In this document: positions 8,373 to 16,873 of the stretch, in pieces
How the letters are laid out: every line of letters begins with the position of its first letter
Numbering within the stretch: position 1 is the stretch's first letter
Assembly (NCBI RefSeq): GCF_003402235.1
Contig: NZ_QEWO01000001.1
Coordinates: 496,001-560,000, forward strand
Source: Parahaliea mediterranea
GTDB taxonomy: Bacteria > Pseudomonadota > Gammaproteobacteria > Pseudomonadales > Halieaceae
Length of the DNA: 64,000 bases
Reading direction: 5' to 3'
Position numbers and translations under genes: made by a program
The notes under the pieces: generated by a model
What the model was told of the DNA's origin: nothing
What the model saw: only the letters and a program-made list of their open reading frames with translations
Database searches by the model: none

Positions 8373-9746
8373 TCAGTACACGTCGCGCCGGTAGCGCCCC
8401 TCAAGGGTCAGGGCTTCCAGCCCCTGCTCACCGAGCACTTCCAGCAGCAATCGGTGTACCGCCGGCGCCATGCCCTGCAGGCTGCCGCAGAGGTAGATTG
8501 CCGCATCCCTGTCCAGCCAGGCCTTGAGCTCCGCCACCTCTGCGGCCAGTACATCCTGCACATAGCGCTGGGGGCCGTTATCGCGGGAGAACACCCGGTC
8601 CAGCCGTTGCAGGTGGCCACTGGCCTGCCACTGGCGCAGTTCATCGTCAAACAGGCTGTCGTGGGCCCGGGTGCGCTCGCCAAACACCAGCCAGTTGGCA
8701 GACGCACCTGAGCGCTCCCGCGCCCGCAGGTGAGCGCGCAGCCCGGCAATGCCGGTGCCGTTGCCCACCAGAATCAGCGGGCGCGCCGCTGGCGGCGGAT
8801 GAAAGGCCGGGTTATCGCGGATGCGCAGGCACACATCGCCCCCGATCGCCAAGCTGCGGGTGAGCCAGCCGGAGCCCAGGCCGTAGCTGCCATCGTCCTT
8901 GCAGACCTGCCGCACCAGTAGTTCCAGCGCGCCGTGCTCTGGCAGGGAGGCAATGGAATACTCCCGCTGCACGACGCTGCCGCTGGCGGGCACATCCAGC
9001 ACGGCGATGTCACCCGCCTGCCACCGGCAGTGCGCTGGCACTGCCAGGCGCAGGTGATACGCGCCGCTGCCGGGGGAGCCGGCGTTGAGGCACTCCCGTG
9101 CCGTAAGTATTGCCGGCAGGCTATCCGCCTGCGCTGCACTGTTTATCACTGCGTCACCCGGCTCCAGCACGGCGCACTCCAGCAGGCGCTCCTGCCACGC
9201 GCCAAGGGATGCTTCGGCGAGCCTGTCGACGGTGATAGCGTCAAACAGTGGCCTTGCGCCCAGGCCCTGCAGGGCGCGGTTGAGGGCCAGGCCAAAGCCA
9301 CAGAAGTGCCGATAATCGCTGTCACCCAGCGCCAGCACGCCAAAGTGCAGGTGGGCAAGCCTGCCACGGCCCTGGCCACTGTCGCGCATCCACTGGCGCG
9401 CAAAGCGCAGGGCGTTGTCCGGCGGCTCGCCCTCGCCGTAGGTGCTGGCGATGAACAGGGCCAGGTGGGCCTGCTCCAGATCCCGGGGTTTAACCTGGTT
9501 CAGGGCCAGCAGGGTCACCGGCCCGCGCTCGCCCAGGGTGGCGGCGTGGCGCTGCGCCAACGCCCGCGCACTGCCGCCCTGGCTGGCGTAGGCAATCAGG
9601 GTGGCCCTGGCTTCGGTGGCCCTATCGGTTGTGTTAGCTGCTGTGTCGGCCGCCGCTCGCGGCCGACGCAGGCACAGGCCGCACAGCAGCAGGTAGGCCA
9701 GGGTAATGGCCCCGGCCTGCAGCCACTGTGCCGCGCTGATAACCAC
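8373..9746 (-). CDS. Membrane-anchored flavodoxin/FAD/NADPH reductase (sulfite-reductase flavoprotein type)
   Basis: The protein has 457 residues. One N-terminal hydrophobic segment (about 10-28) anchors it. A flavodoxin-like FMN domain follows (about 45-180; STYGEGEPPDNA near 100). The C-terminal part is a ferredoxin-NADP reductase module with REYSIASLP for FAD and GNGTGIAGL and YLCGSLQGM for NADPH. The diflavin layout moves electrons from NADPH through FAD and FMN. Being membrane-tethered and last in an operon with a PepSY protein, it most likely feeds electrons to a membrane ferric reductase activity; that is inference. GTG start at 9746, 26 bases after the DUF4198 gene, with an AGG upstream. 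Confidence 0.85.
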   Translation of the reverse strand: MVISAAQWLQAGAITLAYLLLCGLCLRRPRAAADTAANTTDRATEARATLIAYASQGGSARALAQRHAATLGERGPVTLLALNQVKPRDLEQAHLALFIASTYGEGEPPDNALRFARQWMRDSGQGRGRLAHLHFGVLALGDSDYRHFCGFGLALNRALQGLGARPLFDAITVDRLAEASLGAWQERLLECAVLEPGDAVINSAAQADSLPAILTARECLNAGSPGSGAYHLRLAVPAHCRWQAGDIAVLDVPASGSVVQREYSIASLPEHGALELLVRQVCKDDGSYGLGSGWLTRSLAIGGDVCLRIRDNPAFHPPPAARPLILVGNGTGIAGLRAHLRARERSGASANWLVFGERTRAHDSLFDDELRQWQASGHLQRLDRVFSRDNGPQRYVQDVLAAEVAELKAWLDRDAAIYLCGSLQGMAPAVHRLLLEVLGEQGLEALTLEGRYRRDVY

Positions 9747-9772
9747 CGTAGCGCCTGCCGCCAGTTATGCGC

Positions 9773-10600
9773 TTACAGCGGCAGCACTTCGAAGGTGGCG
9801 GTGTAAGTGCCGCGCCGGCCTGTGGCCGGTGCCTTGGCCCGCTCGTCGCTGTACTCGGCTTCCAGGAAGTACATGCCCGGCTCTGGCCAGGTAATGCTCA
9901 CCTGGCCCTTGCTGTCGCTGCTCAGCTTGATTTCAGCCTGGCCATCGCGGTAGCGGCTGCCGCCGGGAATCACCGACACCTCGGCGCCCACGGCGGGCTC
10001 GCCGTCAATCAGGAAGGTAAAAGTGGCGGCCTCACCGCTGTACAGGTCGTTGGGGTGGGTAACCGGCACCAGTTCCAAGCCGACATTGCTGGCCTCGAGC
10101 GCCGTGGTGCTGGGGGCGCCGGCGGTCACGAAAGTTTCCAGGCGGCGGGAGCTCTGGGTGATCTGCAGGTTCTTGGCATCCATCGGCACATTCTTCTTGA
10201 AGCCTTCCGGGTCCGGGCGCTGGCCACGGCCGGGCCAGAATTTGCGCTCGCCGTCGGCGGTTTCCCAGCGCGCGCTGAGGCCGGCGCTGGCGCTGTACAC
10301 CTTGTAGGTGCCGCTCTGGCTCAGGTTGAGGTCGAAGTTGCTGCGGTGCTTGCCGGTGTGGGGGTTTTGCAGTTCCACAGCCTGGCCGTCGGGGCCGATG
10401 GCCTGCACACCCTCAAGGCGCATGGCGTGATAATCCGGGTGAAAGATGTCGTTGGAAATGGCCGCGTCAAAGCTGACCCAGGGGTCTTCGCTGGACAGCA
10501 CAGTGGCTACCGGCAGGATCCATGCCCGGTGGGCGGAAACCGGCAGGGTGACGCTCGCCACAGTCAGTGCCGCCGCTACAATTGCCAGGGTTTTCTTCAT
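9773..10600 (-). CDS. DUF4198 periplasmic protein
   Basis: The protein has 275 residues with a clear Sec signal ending near residue 23 (VSAHRAW). The mature protein therefore begins with or near a histidine, a feature seen in metal-binding members of this family. The rest is predicted beta-rich, with an Ig/CARDB-like C-terminal domain (YSGEAATFTFLIDG onward). DUF4198 proteins are repeatedly found in metal-uptake contexts, often annotated as nickel or iron related. GAGAGGAC precedes the ATG. It sits third in a Fur-boxed operon. Confidence 0.85.
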   Translation of the reverse strand: MKKTLAIVAAALTVASVTLPVSAHRAWILPVATVLSSEDPWVSFDAAISNDIFHPDYHAMRLEGVQAIGPDGQAVELQNPHTGKHRSNFDLNLSQSGTYKVYSASAGLSARWETADGERKFWPGRGQRPDPEGFKKNVPMDAKNLQITQSSRRLETFVTAGAPSTTALEASNVGLELVPVTHPNDLYSGEAATFTFLIDGEPAVGAEVSVIPGGSRYRDGQAEIKLSSDSKGQVSITWPEPGMYFLEAEYSDERAKAPATGRRGTYTATFEVLPL

Positions 10601-10644
10601 TGTCGTGTCCTCTCGTTATTGCGTTGAATCGCTATTGCCGGCGC

Positions 10645-11157
10645 TCAGGGCGCCAGGGAAAGTTGCACCGTGCCCAGTTCCTCGCCGCCGCTGGCCGCGG
10701 CCTGCCCCGCCTGCTGCGGGGGCCACTGGAAGGGCACCTCCACCAGCTCGCGGCCGCCCACTTCCCGGGCCGCCTCCACCATCAGGCGGTAGTTGCCGGG
10801 CGGCAGGTCCGCCACCTTGTCGCTGAACACCAGGCGGTGCTTGCCCGGGCCCTTGGTGGCACCGCTCAGGCCGTCGATGGGCATATCCAGGGCGCGGCCG
10901 CCACGGCGCCACCACTGGCGCATGTCCTTGAGCCACTTCTCGCCCTCCTCGTCCTTCAGCGCCACGTCGTAGAGCACGGCGAGGTTGGCGGCCACACTGT
11001 TGTCTTCCCGGGCAATCCACAGCGCCACGTAGGGCTTGTGGTATTCGGCAACCTGCAGCCGGGGAACTTCCATCTCCACGGCCAGGCTCTGGCCCTGTGC
11101 GGCGCCGGCCAGGGCCAGGGCGGCCGCGCCCAGCAGGCGGGTGATACGTTTATGCAT
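10645..11157 (-). CDS. DUF2271 periplasmic protein
   Basis: The 170-residue protein starts at the ATG at 11157, preceded by CGAGG and 10 bases after the PepSY gene stop. An upstream in-frame ATG at 11181 would overlap that gene and add residues before the signal peptide. The Sec signal runs to about residue 22. The mature part has the DUF2271 core, with [17 protein letters not shown] and a C-terminal half of short beta strands. The family commonly sits between PepSY and DUF4198 genes, so it is likely a periplasmic component of the same redox or metal module. No catalytic motif is visible. Confidence 0.83.
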   Translation of the reverse strand: MHKRITRLLGAAALALAGAAQGQSLAVEMEVPRLQVAEYHKPYVALWIAREDNSVAANLAVLYDVALKDEEGEKWLKDMRQWWRRGGRALDMPIDGLSGATKGPGKHRLVFSDKVADLPPGNYRLMVEAAREVGGRELVEVPFQWPPQQAGQAAASGGEELGTVQLSLAP

Positions 11158-11167
11158 GGGAACCTCG

Positions 11168-11788
11168 TTATCGGTGAACAAAAAGAATGGCCAGCAGCAG
11201 GGGTATCAACAGGCCCAGGCCCACCACCGGCCAGGTGGAGGGGCGCGAGGCGCTGTGGCGCGCCAGCAGCCACAGCCCGGTGCCGCTGAACACCAGGCAG
11301 GCGACGGAAAAAATATCGATAAACCAGCGCCAGGCCTCGCCGGTGTTGCGGCCCTTGTGCAGGTCATTCAGGTAGGAGATCAGGCCCCGGTCAGTATCTT
11401 CATAGAGCACCTCGCCACTGGCCAGGTCGATCGCCAGCCAGGCGTCGCCGCCGGGGCGTGGCAGGGGCAGGTAGATTTCGTCCTCGCTCCACTCCGCCAG
11501 GCGGCCGCCGGTGTGCACCGACTGGCCGGCCAACCACTGGCGCAGGCTGGCCGGCAACCGCGCCTCGTCACCGGCGCTGGCGTCGCGCTGCTGCAGTTGC
11601 TGCAGCAGGCCGGCCGGCAGGGCCAGCTCCAGCGTACGCACCTGGGGGCTGGCCTCAATCTGGCCGGCGTGGTTGAGGGTAATGCCGGTGACCGCGAACA
11701 GCAGCATGCCCACCAGACACAGGGCCGAGCTGATCCAGTGCCACTGCCGCACCGATCCCAGCCAGATGCTTATCCGCCCCTTGTCCAT
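11168..11788 (-). CDS. PepSY-associated transmembrane protein
   Basis: The 206-residue protein has a first transmembrane helix near 18-38, a periplasmic domain of about 100 residues carrying the PepSY-like strand pattern ([16 protein letters not shown]), and two more helices near 153-175 and 185-203. Histidines flank the helices (RQWHW, NDLHKG, LARHSAS), as expected for a heme- or metal-binding ferric-reductase-like membrane component. It is the first gene of a four-gene operon. The ATG at 11788 lies about 100 bases downstream of a strong Fur box, so iron repression of the whole operon is likely. Confidence 0.85.
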   Translation of the reverse strand: MDKGRISIWLGSVRQWHWISSALCLVGMLLFAVTGITLNHAGQIEASPQVRTLELALPAGLLQQLQQRDASAGDEARLPASLRQWLAGQSVHTGGRLAEWSEDEIYLPLPRPGGDAWLAIDLASGEVLYEDTDRGLISYLNDLHKGRNTGEAWRWFIDIFSVACLVFSGTGLWLLARHSASRPSTWPVVGLGLLIPLLLAILFVHR

Positions 11789-11887
11789 TTCGTCCCTGCT
11801 GTCGCTGATTGCAGGCCGCCTGCCCCACCGCGGCCAGCGCCGCGGTGCGAGCCAGAGGCCCCTTTACTGGCGGAGGATTCTAAACAG

Positions 11888-11906
11888 GAATCATTATCAT
11901 TACTAG
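11888..11906 (-). promoter_or_regulatory. Fur box upstream of the PepSY operon
   Basis: Read on the minus strand the site is GTAATGATAATGATTCC, which follows the GATAAT hexamer repeat pattern of Fur operators. It stands in a short AT-rich stretch of otherwise GC-rich DNA, upstream of the operon's first gene. Confidence 0.7.
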
Positions 11907-12008
11907 GATAAGTGGCTCCGGGAAATGTAAAGAAGCGTTACACTAGCCGGCAACACCCCGCGGGGATGCCACCAGCCACCACTACCACCTGGGATGAGGA
12001 TGATTGTC

Positions 12009-12392
12009 ATGGCCAAACGCAGCGCCGCCAACACCAAATACTATCGCGCCTACAGCGAAGAGGGCTTCTGGCACAAGGTGCGCCGCTTTTCCCTCACCGC
12101 CGGCCGTGAGCTGACCGAGAAGTCCCTGATGCTGTATTACGCGGCACGGCGCCCGCAAACACCCACCTGGGCCAAAGCCACCATCTACGGCGCCCTTGGC
12201 TACTTCATCGCGCCATTGGATGCCATCGTGGACATTACCCCCGGCATCGGCTACAGCGACGACCTGGGCGTGCTTGCCCTGGCCTTTGTGACGGTGGCCC
12301 GCTATATCGATGACGAGGTGCGCAGCCGCGCCCGGCGCAAGGTGGACCGCCTGTTCGGCGCCGCCGTACTGCCCCCCGAGCGGCAAAGCTAG
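12009..12392 (+). CDS. YkvA/DUF1232 family small membrane protein
   Basis: This 127-residue protein has the DUF1232 core, with YGALGYFIAPLDAIVD around residues 58-72, and one or two short hydrophobic helices. The family is widespread and of unknown function, and it is often membrane associated. The ATG at 12009 is preferred over in-frame ATGs at 11994 and 12000 because GAGGA lies 8 bases upstream of it. The gene ends convergently with the next one: both stop codons lie in the same CTAG at 12389-12392. Confidence 0.8.
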   Translation: MAKRSAANTKYYRAYSEEGFWHKVRRFSLTAGRELTEKSLMLYYAARRPQTPTWAKATIYGALGYFIAPLDAIVDITPGIGYSDDLGVLALAFVTVARYIDDEVRSRARRKVDRLFGAAVLPPERQS

Positions 12393-13408
12393 GCGCCCAT
12401 GCGCAGCACAATCTTGCCGATGTGTGCGCTGCTCTCCATGAGCCGGTGGGCCTCGGCGGCCTCTGCCAGCGGGTAGGTGGCCGCCAGCACCGGTTTGATG
12501 GCGCCACTGGCGTACAGGGGCCACACCTCGCTGCCCAGTGCGCTGGCGATGGCGGCCTTGTCGGCGGCGGAGCGCGGGCGCAGGGTGGAGGCGGTCAGGG
12601 TCAGGCGCTTCATCAGCAACGGCACAAAGTTCACTTCGGCGGTAAAGCCCTGCTGGAAGGCGATGTTCACAATACGCCCTTCGAGCGCCGCCAGTTGCAG
12701 GTTGCGATTGATGTAATCGCCCCCGACCATGTCCAGAATGACATTGATGCCCTGCCCCCCGGTCGCCGCCTGCAACACCTCCAGAAAATCCTGCTCCCGA
12801 TAGTTCACAGCGCGCTCGGCGCCAAGGTCCTCGCAGGCCCGGCACTTGTCGTCGCTGCCGGCGGTGGCGAACACCCTGGCCCCCCGCGCCCGGGCCATCT
12901 GGATGGCGGTAATGCCGATGCCGGAGCTGCCGCCGTGTACCAGCAGGCTCTCACCCGCCTGCAGGCCGGCGCGGTCAAACACGTTGCTCCACACGGTAAA
13001 ACAGGTTTCCGGCAGGCTGGCGGCCTCTTCGTCACTCAGCCCTTCGGGCACCGGCAGGCACTGCCCGGCAGGGGCCACGGCGTAGGCGGCATAGCCGCCG
13101 CCGTTGGTCAGGGCGCAAACCCGCTCACCAATTTGCCGCTGGCTAACCCCCTCCCCCAGTGCTGCCACCACGCCGGCCACTTCAAGGCCCGGTAAATCCG
13201 ACGCATCCGGCGGCGGCGGGTAAAGACCACGCCGTTGCATGACATCCGGGCGGTTGACCCCGGCGGCGTACACGGCAATCAGCACCTCCCCTGGCGCCGG
13301 CTGTGGCAGCGCACGGCGCGCGGTGCGCAGTACCTCGGGGCCGCCGGGCTCGGCAATTTCCACACAGGCCATGTGGGCGGGTAAATCGACAGGCAGGTTG
13401 TTGGCCAC
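12389..13408 (-). CDS. NAD(P)H-quinone oxidoreductase, PIG3 family
   Basis: The 339-residue protein is a medium-chain dehydrogenase/reductase without the zinc-binding cysteines. The N-terminal GroES-like fold contains YAAGVNRPDVMQRRGLYPPPP, and the nucleotide site has VHGGSSGIG near 147. These features match the PIG3-type quinone oxidoreductases, which reduce quinones with NADPH in the cytoplasm. It is transcribed alone. Expression cannot be linked to a regulator from the sequence. Confidence 0.88.
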   Translation of the reverse strand: MANNLPVDLPAHMACVEIAEPGGPEVLRTARRALPQPAPGEVLIAVYAAGVNRPDVMQRRGLYPPPPDASDLPGLEVAGVVAALGEGVSQRQIGERVCALTNGGGYAAYAVAPAGQCLPVPEGLSDEEAASLPETCFTVWSNVFDRAGLQAGESLLVHGGSSGIGITAIQMARARGARVFATAGSDDKCRACEDLGAERAVNYREQDFLEVLQAATGGQGINVILDMVGGDYINRNLQLAALEGRIVNIAFQQGFTAEVNFVPLLMKRLTLTASTLRPRSAADKAAIASALGSEVWPLYASGAIKPVLAATYPLAEAAEAHRLMESSAHIGKIVLRMGA

Positions 13409-13480
13409 GGGCGCTCTCGCTCTTCACAACAAAAAAACCCATTGTGGCACAGCGCTACCCGGGGTGTGGAGGTGGGCACG

Positions 13481-13510
13481 GAATCTGCCGCGATGGAATC
13501 TGCCGCGATG
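13481..13510. repeat. Two tandem copies of a 15-bp unit
   Basis: GAATCTGCCGCGATG is repeated exactly at 13481-13495 and 13496-13510, followed by a further GAAT. It lies in the 170-base gap between two minus-strand genes. Confidence 0.75.
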
Positions 13511-13577
13511 GAATGAGCGTGCGACAGAACCCGCTGCTACAGAGGCAGCCAGCAGCAGAATCAAAAAAAAGGCGCTA

Positions 13578-14279
13578 TCAGGCCGCCTGGCTGAAATGCT
13601 GATAAACGCGCAGTTGGGCTTCCACCAGTTCGGCCGCCAGCGCGGACTGGTCGCTGCAGGCGGCCTCGCCGCCCAGACCCGTGGGCCAGTGGGCAAAGTA
13701 GGCATCGCCCTGTTCGGAGGCAAAGAAGTTATCGGTGTCGGCCGCTTCGTCTACTGCCAGCTGCCAGTTGTTCTCGCGCATGTGCACGCCCAGGCGCGGG
13801 TGGGGATGGGCCGCCAGGTACAGCAGCCGCTCGATACTGTGACCATCCAGCGGGCGATAGGTGGCCAGGCGCAGGCGCCCGCCATCGGTGGCGGACAGGG
13901 CCGCCAGCATGTAGCCCTCGCGCTCCAGGGTAATCACTTCGCGGGTACCGTCCACCGGCCCCAGTTCCAGCCACCACTGATCGCTGCTGGCAATGCGCGC
14001 CGGCACCGGGCCACGGCTGGCCGATTCGCTGTAGGGCGGCACTCCCGCCACCTGTTCCAGCAGGCATTGCATGCGGTATTCCAGCGCTTCCCAGTCGGCG
14101 TGGCGCCGGGCGCTGTCACATTGCAGCTGAAAGAGCTGCTGCAACATGGCCTGGCTGTCGCCGTCGGGGATGGGAGCACTCGGGATACCGCTGCAAGCCT
14201 CGGAACGGCCAGGCGCGCAGGGCGGGCGGCCGCGGGCAGACAGCACGGAATGGCCCCGGGGGGCAGATATGGTGGGCAT
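13578..14279 (-). CDS. Acidic hypothetical protein
   Basis: The protein has 233 residues and is not recognised. The start at 14279 is supported by a strong GGGAGGAG. The first 44 residues are low-complexity and basic; the rest is acidic and well folded looking, with REVITLEREGYMLAAL and a helical C-terminus ending QHFSQAA. No signal peptide, membrane segment or catalytic motif is seen, so a cytoplasmic location is likely. An internal ATG at 14147 would remove the odd N-terminus but has no ribosome binding site. The opposite-strand 371-aa frame over this region is a shadow. Confidence 0.65.
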   Translation of the reverse strand: MPTISAPRGHSVLSARGRPPCAPGRSEACSGIPSAPIPDGDSQAMLQQLFQLQCDSARRHADWEALEYRMQCLLEQVAGVPPYSESASRGPVPARIASSDQWWLELGPVDGTREVITLEREGYMLAALSATDGGRLRLATYRPLDGHSIERLLYLAAHPHPRLGVHMRENNWQLAVDEAADTDNFFASEQGDAYFAHWPTGLGGEAACSDQSALAAELVEAQLRVYQHFSQAA

Positions 14280-14421
14280 GGCGGACTCCTCCCTGAGCGC
14301 ATGAACCGGTTCACCGGCTGGGGATCCGTCCCCGACGCTATGAGGTCAGCCTAAGGCACCGCCGGCGGATTGCAAGGCGGCGGCGCCCACGTTGAGCAGC
14401 CGTTCACAGAACGGCGATGGC

Positions 14422-14838
14422 CTATTTCAAAAAGGCGCTGGCGGCGTTCATCAGGCCACCCAGGCCGCCGGCAGATTGCAGCAGGCTGCCGCCACTGCTG
14501 GCCTTGTCCATCAGTTGCGGCAGCACATCCGACAGGCCCTGGGCGGCCGTGCCGGTATCGGTGCCCACCTTGCCGGCAAAGTCCGCCACGTTGCGCTCGC
14601 CGAGGATGTCCAGAATCGAGCCGGCGGAAATCGGTGCGTTGGCACCGTCACCCAGCCAGGTTTCCAGCACCGATTGCAGGCCGCCGCCTGCGGCCATCTG
14701 GCTGGCAAGGCCGGCCAGGTCAATACCGCCCTGCCCGTCCCCGAGCAGGCTGCTGAGGGCACTGCGAATGGTGTTGCTGTCCACCTGCAGGCCGAGGTTG
14801 TCTGACAGGAGTTGGGCGCCAAGTTCGATTAAATCCAT
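14422..14838 (-). CDS. YidB/DUF937 family protein
   Basis: The 138-residue protein is rich in Gly, Ala, Leu and Ser. It starts MDLIELGAQLL and has GGLQSVLETWLGDGANAPIS in the middle, the pattern of the YidB/DUF937 family. Members are cytoplasmic, tend to form oligomers or condensate-like assemblies, and have no settled enzyme function. It is single in the map, between the unknown acidic protein and MscS, all on the minus strand. Confidence 0.8.
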   Translation of the reverse strand: MDLIELGAQLLSDNLGLQVDSNTIRSALSSLLGDGQGGIDLAGLASQMAAGGGLQSVLETWLGDGANAPISAGSILDILGERNVADFAGKVGTDTGTAAQGLSDVLPQLMDKASSGGSLLQSAGGLGGLMNAASAFLK

Positions 14839-14928
14839 GGTCGTGGTTCTCTTACGGTAGCGATAGAAAGGAGGTGGTCACATCAAGGCCCAGTATAGTG
14901 CAGCCACCGGTCGCTGCCAGCGCTGGGC

Positions 14929-15795
14929 TCAATCACGCACCAGGCGCAGCTCGCCGTCGAGGTGCACATCGCGCTGGGGGAAGGAGATCACCACATCGTG
15001 CTCGCGGAACAGGGCGTCGATGCGAAAGCGCAGGTCGCTGCGAATCAATCGCAGGCCGCGCTCGGCGGTGGCGTGCAGCCACACATTCAGCTCAAAGGTT
15101 AGGGCACTGTCACCAAAATCATCGAAGATCACCATTGGCGCCGGGTCCTTCAGCACATCGGTATGCTCTTTCGCCGCCTGCAGGATCAGCTGTTCCGTGA
15201 GGCGCACGTCGGAGCCATAGGCCACCCCCACCCGCACCGCGGTGCGCACCAGCGAATCCACCAGCGTCCAGTTGGTCACGGTGTTTTCCAGCAGTTGGCT
15301 GTTGGGAATCAACAGGTGAACGCCATCCACCCGGCGAAAGCGGGTGGAGCGGGTGTTGATGGCCTCCACCGTGCCGCGCACATCGCCAATCTCCAAAAAA
15401 TCGCCGATTTTAATCGGCCGCTCCCACATCAGAATCCAGCCGCTGATGAAGTTGTTGATGATGTTCTGGGCACCAAAACCCACACCGATGGCCACCGCCC
15501 CGGACACGAAGGCAAAGGCGGTGAGCGGCACACCCAGCAAATCCAGGGTAATCAGGCCCAGCACCACCAGCCCGACAATCATGAAGGCCCGGGACACCAG
15601 CTGTACCGCGTTGGGGTCGGTGCCGCGCCGGCCGAGGTGATTGCGAATAAAGCGGCCAGCCCACAGGATGACGCTCACCCCCACCAGGATGAAGGCCAGC
15701 ACCGTGAGTACCTTGGCCAGGTTGATGGAGACTTCGCCGAAGACGATCAGGGGGGTGTACAACAGGGTTTTGAATTCTTCCATGCTATGATCCAC
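14929..15795 (-). CDS. Small mechanosensitive channel (MscS family)
   Basis: The protein has 288 residues, the size of E. coli MscS. Three transmembrane helices occur near 18-44, 65-87 and 90-118. The pore helix is the Gly/Ala-rich VSGAVAIGVGFGAQNIINNF, followed by the beta domain (ERPIKIGDFLEIGDVRGTVE) and the alpha/beta C-terminal domain. It opens on membrane stretch to release solutes during osmotic downshock. Only about 32 bases separate its start from that of the divergent CorA-type gene, so their promoters must overlap or lie within coding sequence. Confidence 0.92.
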   Translation of the reverse strand: MDHSMEEFKTLLYTPLIVFGEVSINLAKVLTVLAFILVGVSVILWAGRFIRNHLGRRGTDPNAVQLVSRAFMIVGLVVLGLITLDLLGVPLTAFAFVSGAVAIGVGFGAQNIINNFISGWILMWERPIKIGDFLEIGDVRGTVEAINTRSTRFRRVDGVHLLIPNSQLLENTVTNWTLVDSLVRTAVRVGVAYGSDVRLTEQLILQAAKEHTDVLKDPAPMVIFDDFGDSALTFELNVWLHATAERGLRLIRSDLRFRIDALFREHDVVISFPQRDVHLDGELRLVRD

Positions 15796-15827
15796 AACAG
15801 CATTGAACGCGGACTGTGGTGTTTAAC

Positions 15828-16847
15828 ATGATACGGGCCAAGTTACTATCGGCGCAGGATGCCCAGGAAAAGCCCGGCGAAGCCGCCGAATTGAGTAAAA
15901 CCAGCGAACAGCGCGACGGTGCACTGGCGCTGGTGGAACAATGGCGCGCCAGCGAGCGCGCCTACCTGTGGTTGGATATCGAAGGCGAGATGGACAGCGA
16001 AACCCGCGCCCTGCTGGTGTCGTTGGGCTGCTCGGAGCTAGCCATCACCGACAGCATCCGGCTGCGCCACCCGCCCAAGATCGAAGCCTTCAGCGACAAC
16101 ACTTTCGTGCTGTTTCGCGGCATTGCCCGCATCGACGACAGCCTCAATCTCACGCCCCAGCAGGTTGGCTTGTGGGTGGGCGACAACTACCTGATCTCGC
16201 TGCACCGGGGCCTGTCGGTCAGCATCAACCACTTCTGGCAGGACACCGCCGACGGCACTGCCCTGGCCAATCCGGCGGAGCTGGCCCTGCGCCTGCTGCA
16301 CTTTGCCAGTGGCCGCTACTTGGACAAAATTCTGGAGTTCGAGGATACCCTCGGCGAACTGGAAGACGCCCTGCTGACCGGGCAATCCGACAGCGTAATG
16401 CGCGAATTGGTGAGCTACCGCTCGCGCCTTCGCAAACTACGGCGGATATTCAACTACCACCACCAGATGACTGAACAGCTGCTGCACGAGGGTACGCCGC
16501 ACCTGGGCGCAGACGATGGGGAAGACCGCACCCACCACCTGCGGCGCGATCTCTACGACCGCTGCGAACGCCTCTACAGCCTGTGCAACATGTACTACGA
16601 AATCTGCGGTGACCTGGTGGAGGGCTACATTTCCCTCACCTCCCACCAGCTGAACAACACCATGAAGGTGCTGACCATCATCACCGCGATTTTCGTACCG
16701 CTGGGGTTTCTCGCCGGCCTCTACGGCATGAACTTCGAGAACATGCCGGAGTTGCACTTCCGCTACGGGTACTTCTTTGTGCTGTTTTTGATGATCAGCA
16801 TCGCCAGCGGCATGCTGTGGCTGTTCCGCCGCATTCGCTGGCTGTGA
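15828..16847 (+). CDS. CorA-family divalent metal transporter (ZntB-like)
   Basis: The 339-residue protein has a large N-terminal cytoplasmic alpha/beta domain, a long helical stalk (about 150-260) and two C-terminal transmembrane helices. The signature YGMNF is near residue 301. The sequence after it, ENMPEL, and the N-terminal part resemble ZntB-type zinc transporters more than magnesium CorA, but the substrate cannot be fixed from sequence alone. The ATG at 15828 is chosen; in-frame GTG codons at 15816 and 15819 are alternatives with no better ribosome binding site. Confidence 0.85.
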   Translation: MIRAKLLSAQDAQEKPGEAAELSKTSEQRDGALALVEQWRASERAYLWLDIEGEMDSETRALLVSLGCSELAITDSIRLRHPPKIEAFSDNTFVLFRGIARIDDSLNLTPQQVGLWVGDNYLISLHRGLSVSINHFWQDTADGTALANPAELALRLLHFASGRYLDKILEFEDTLGELEDALLTGQSDSVMRELVSYRSRLRKLRRIFNYHHQMTEQLLHEGTPHLGADDGEDRTHHLRRDLYDRCERLYSLCNMYYEICGDLVEGYISLTSHQLNNTMKVLTIITAIFVPLGFLAGLYGMNFENMPELHFRYGYFFVLFLMISIASGMLWLFRRIRWL

Positions 16848-16849
16848 CG

Positions 16850-16873
16850 GGCCGGCCTCAGGGCTGGCCGGCC
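16850..16873. terminator. Hairpin between convergent genes
   Basis: GGCCGGCC occurs on both sides of a short loop and is self-complementary, giving an 8-bp GC stem between the transporter and peptidase genes. It overlaps the peptidase stop and lacks a T-run on either side. Confidence 0.4.
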
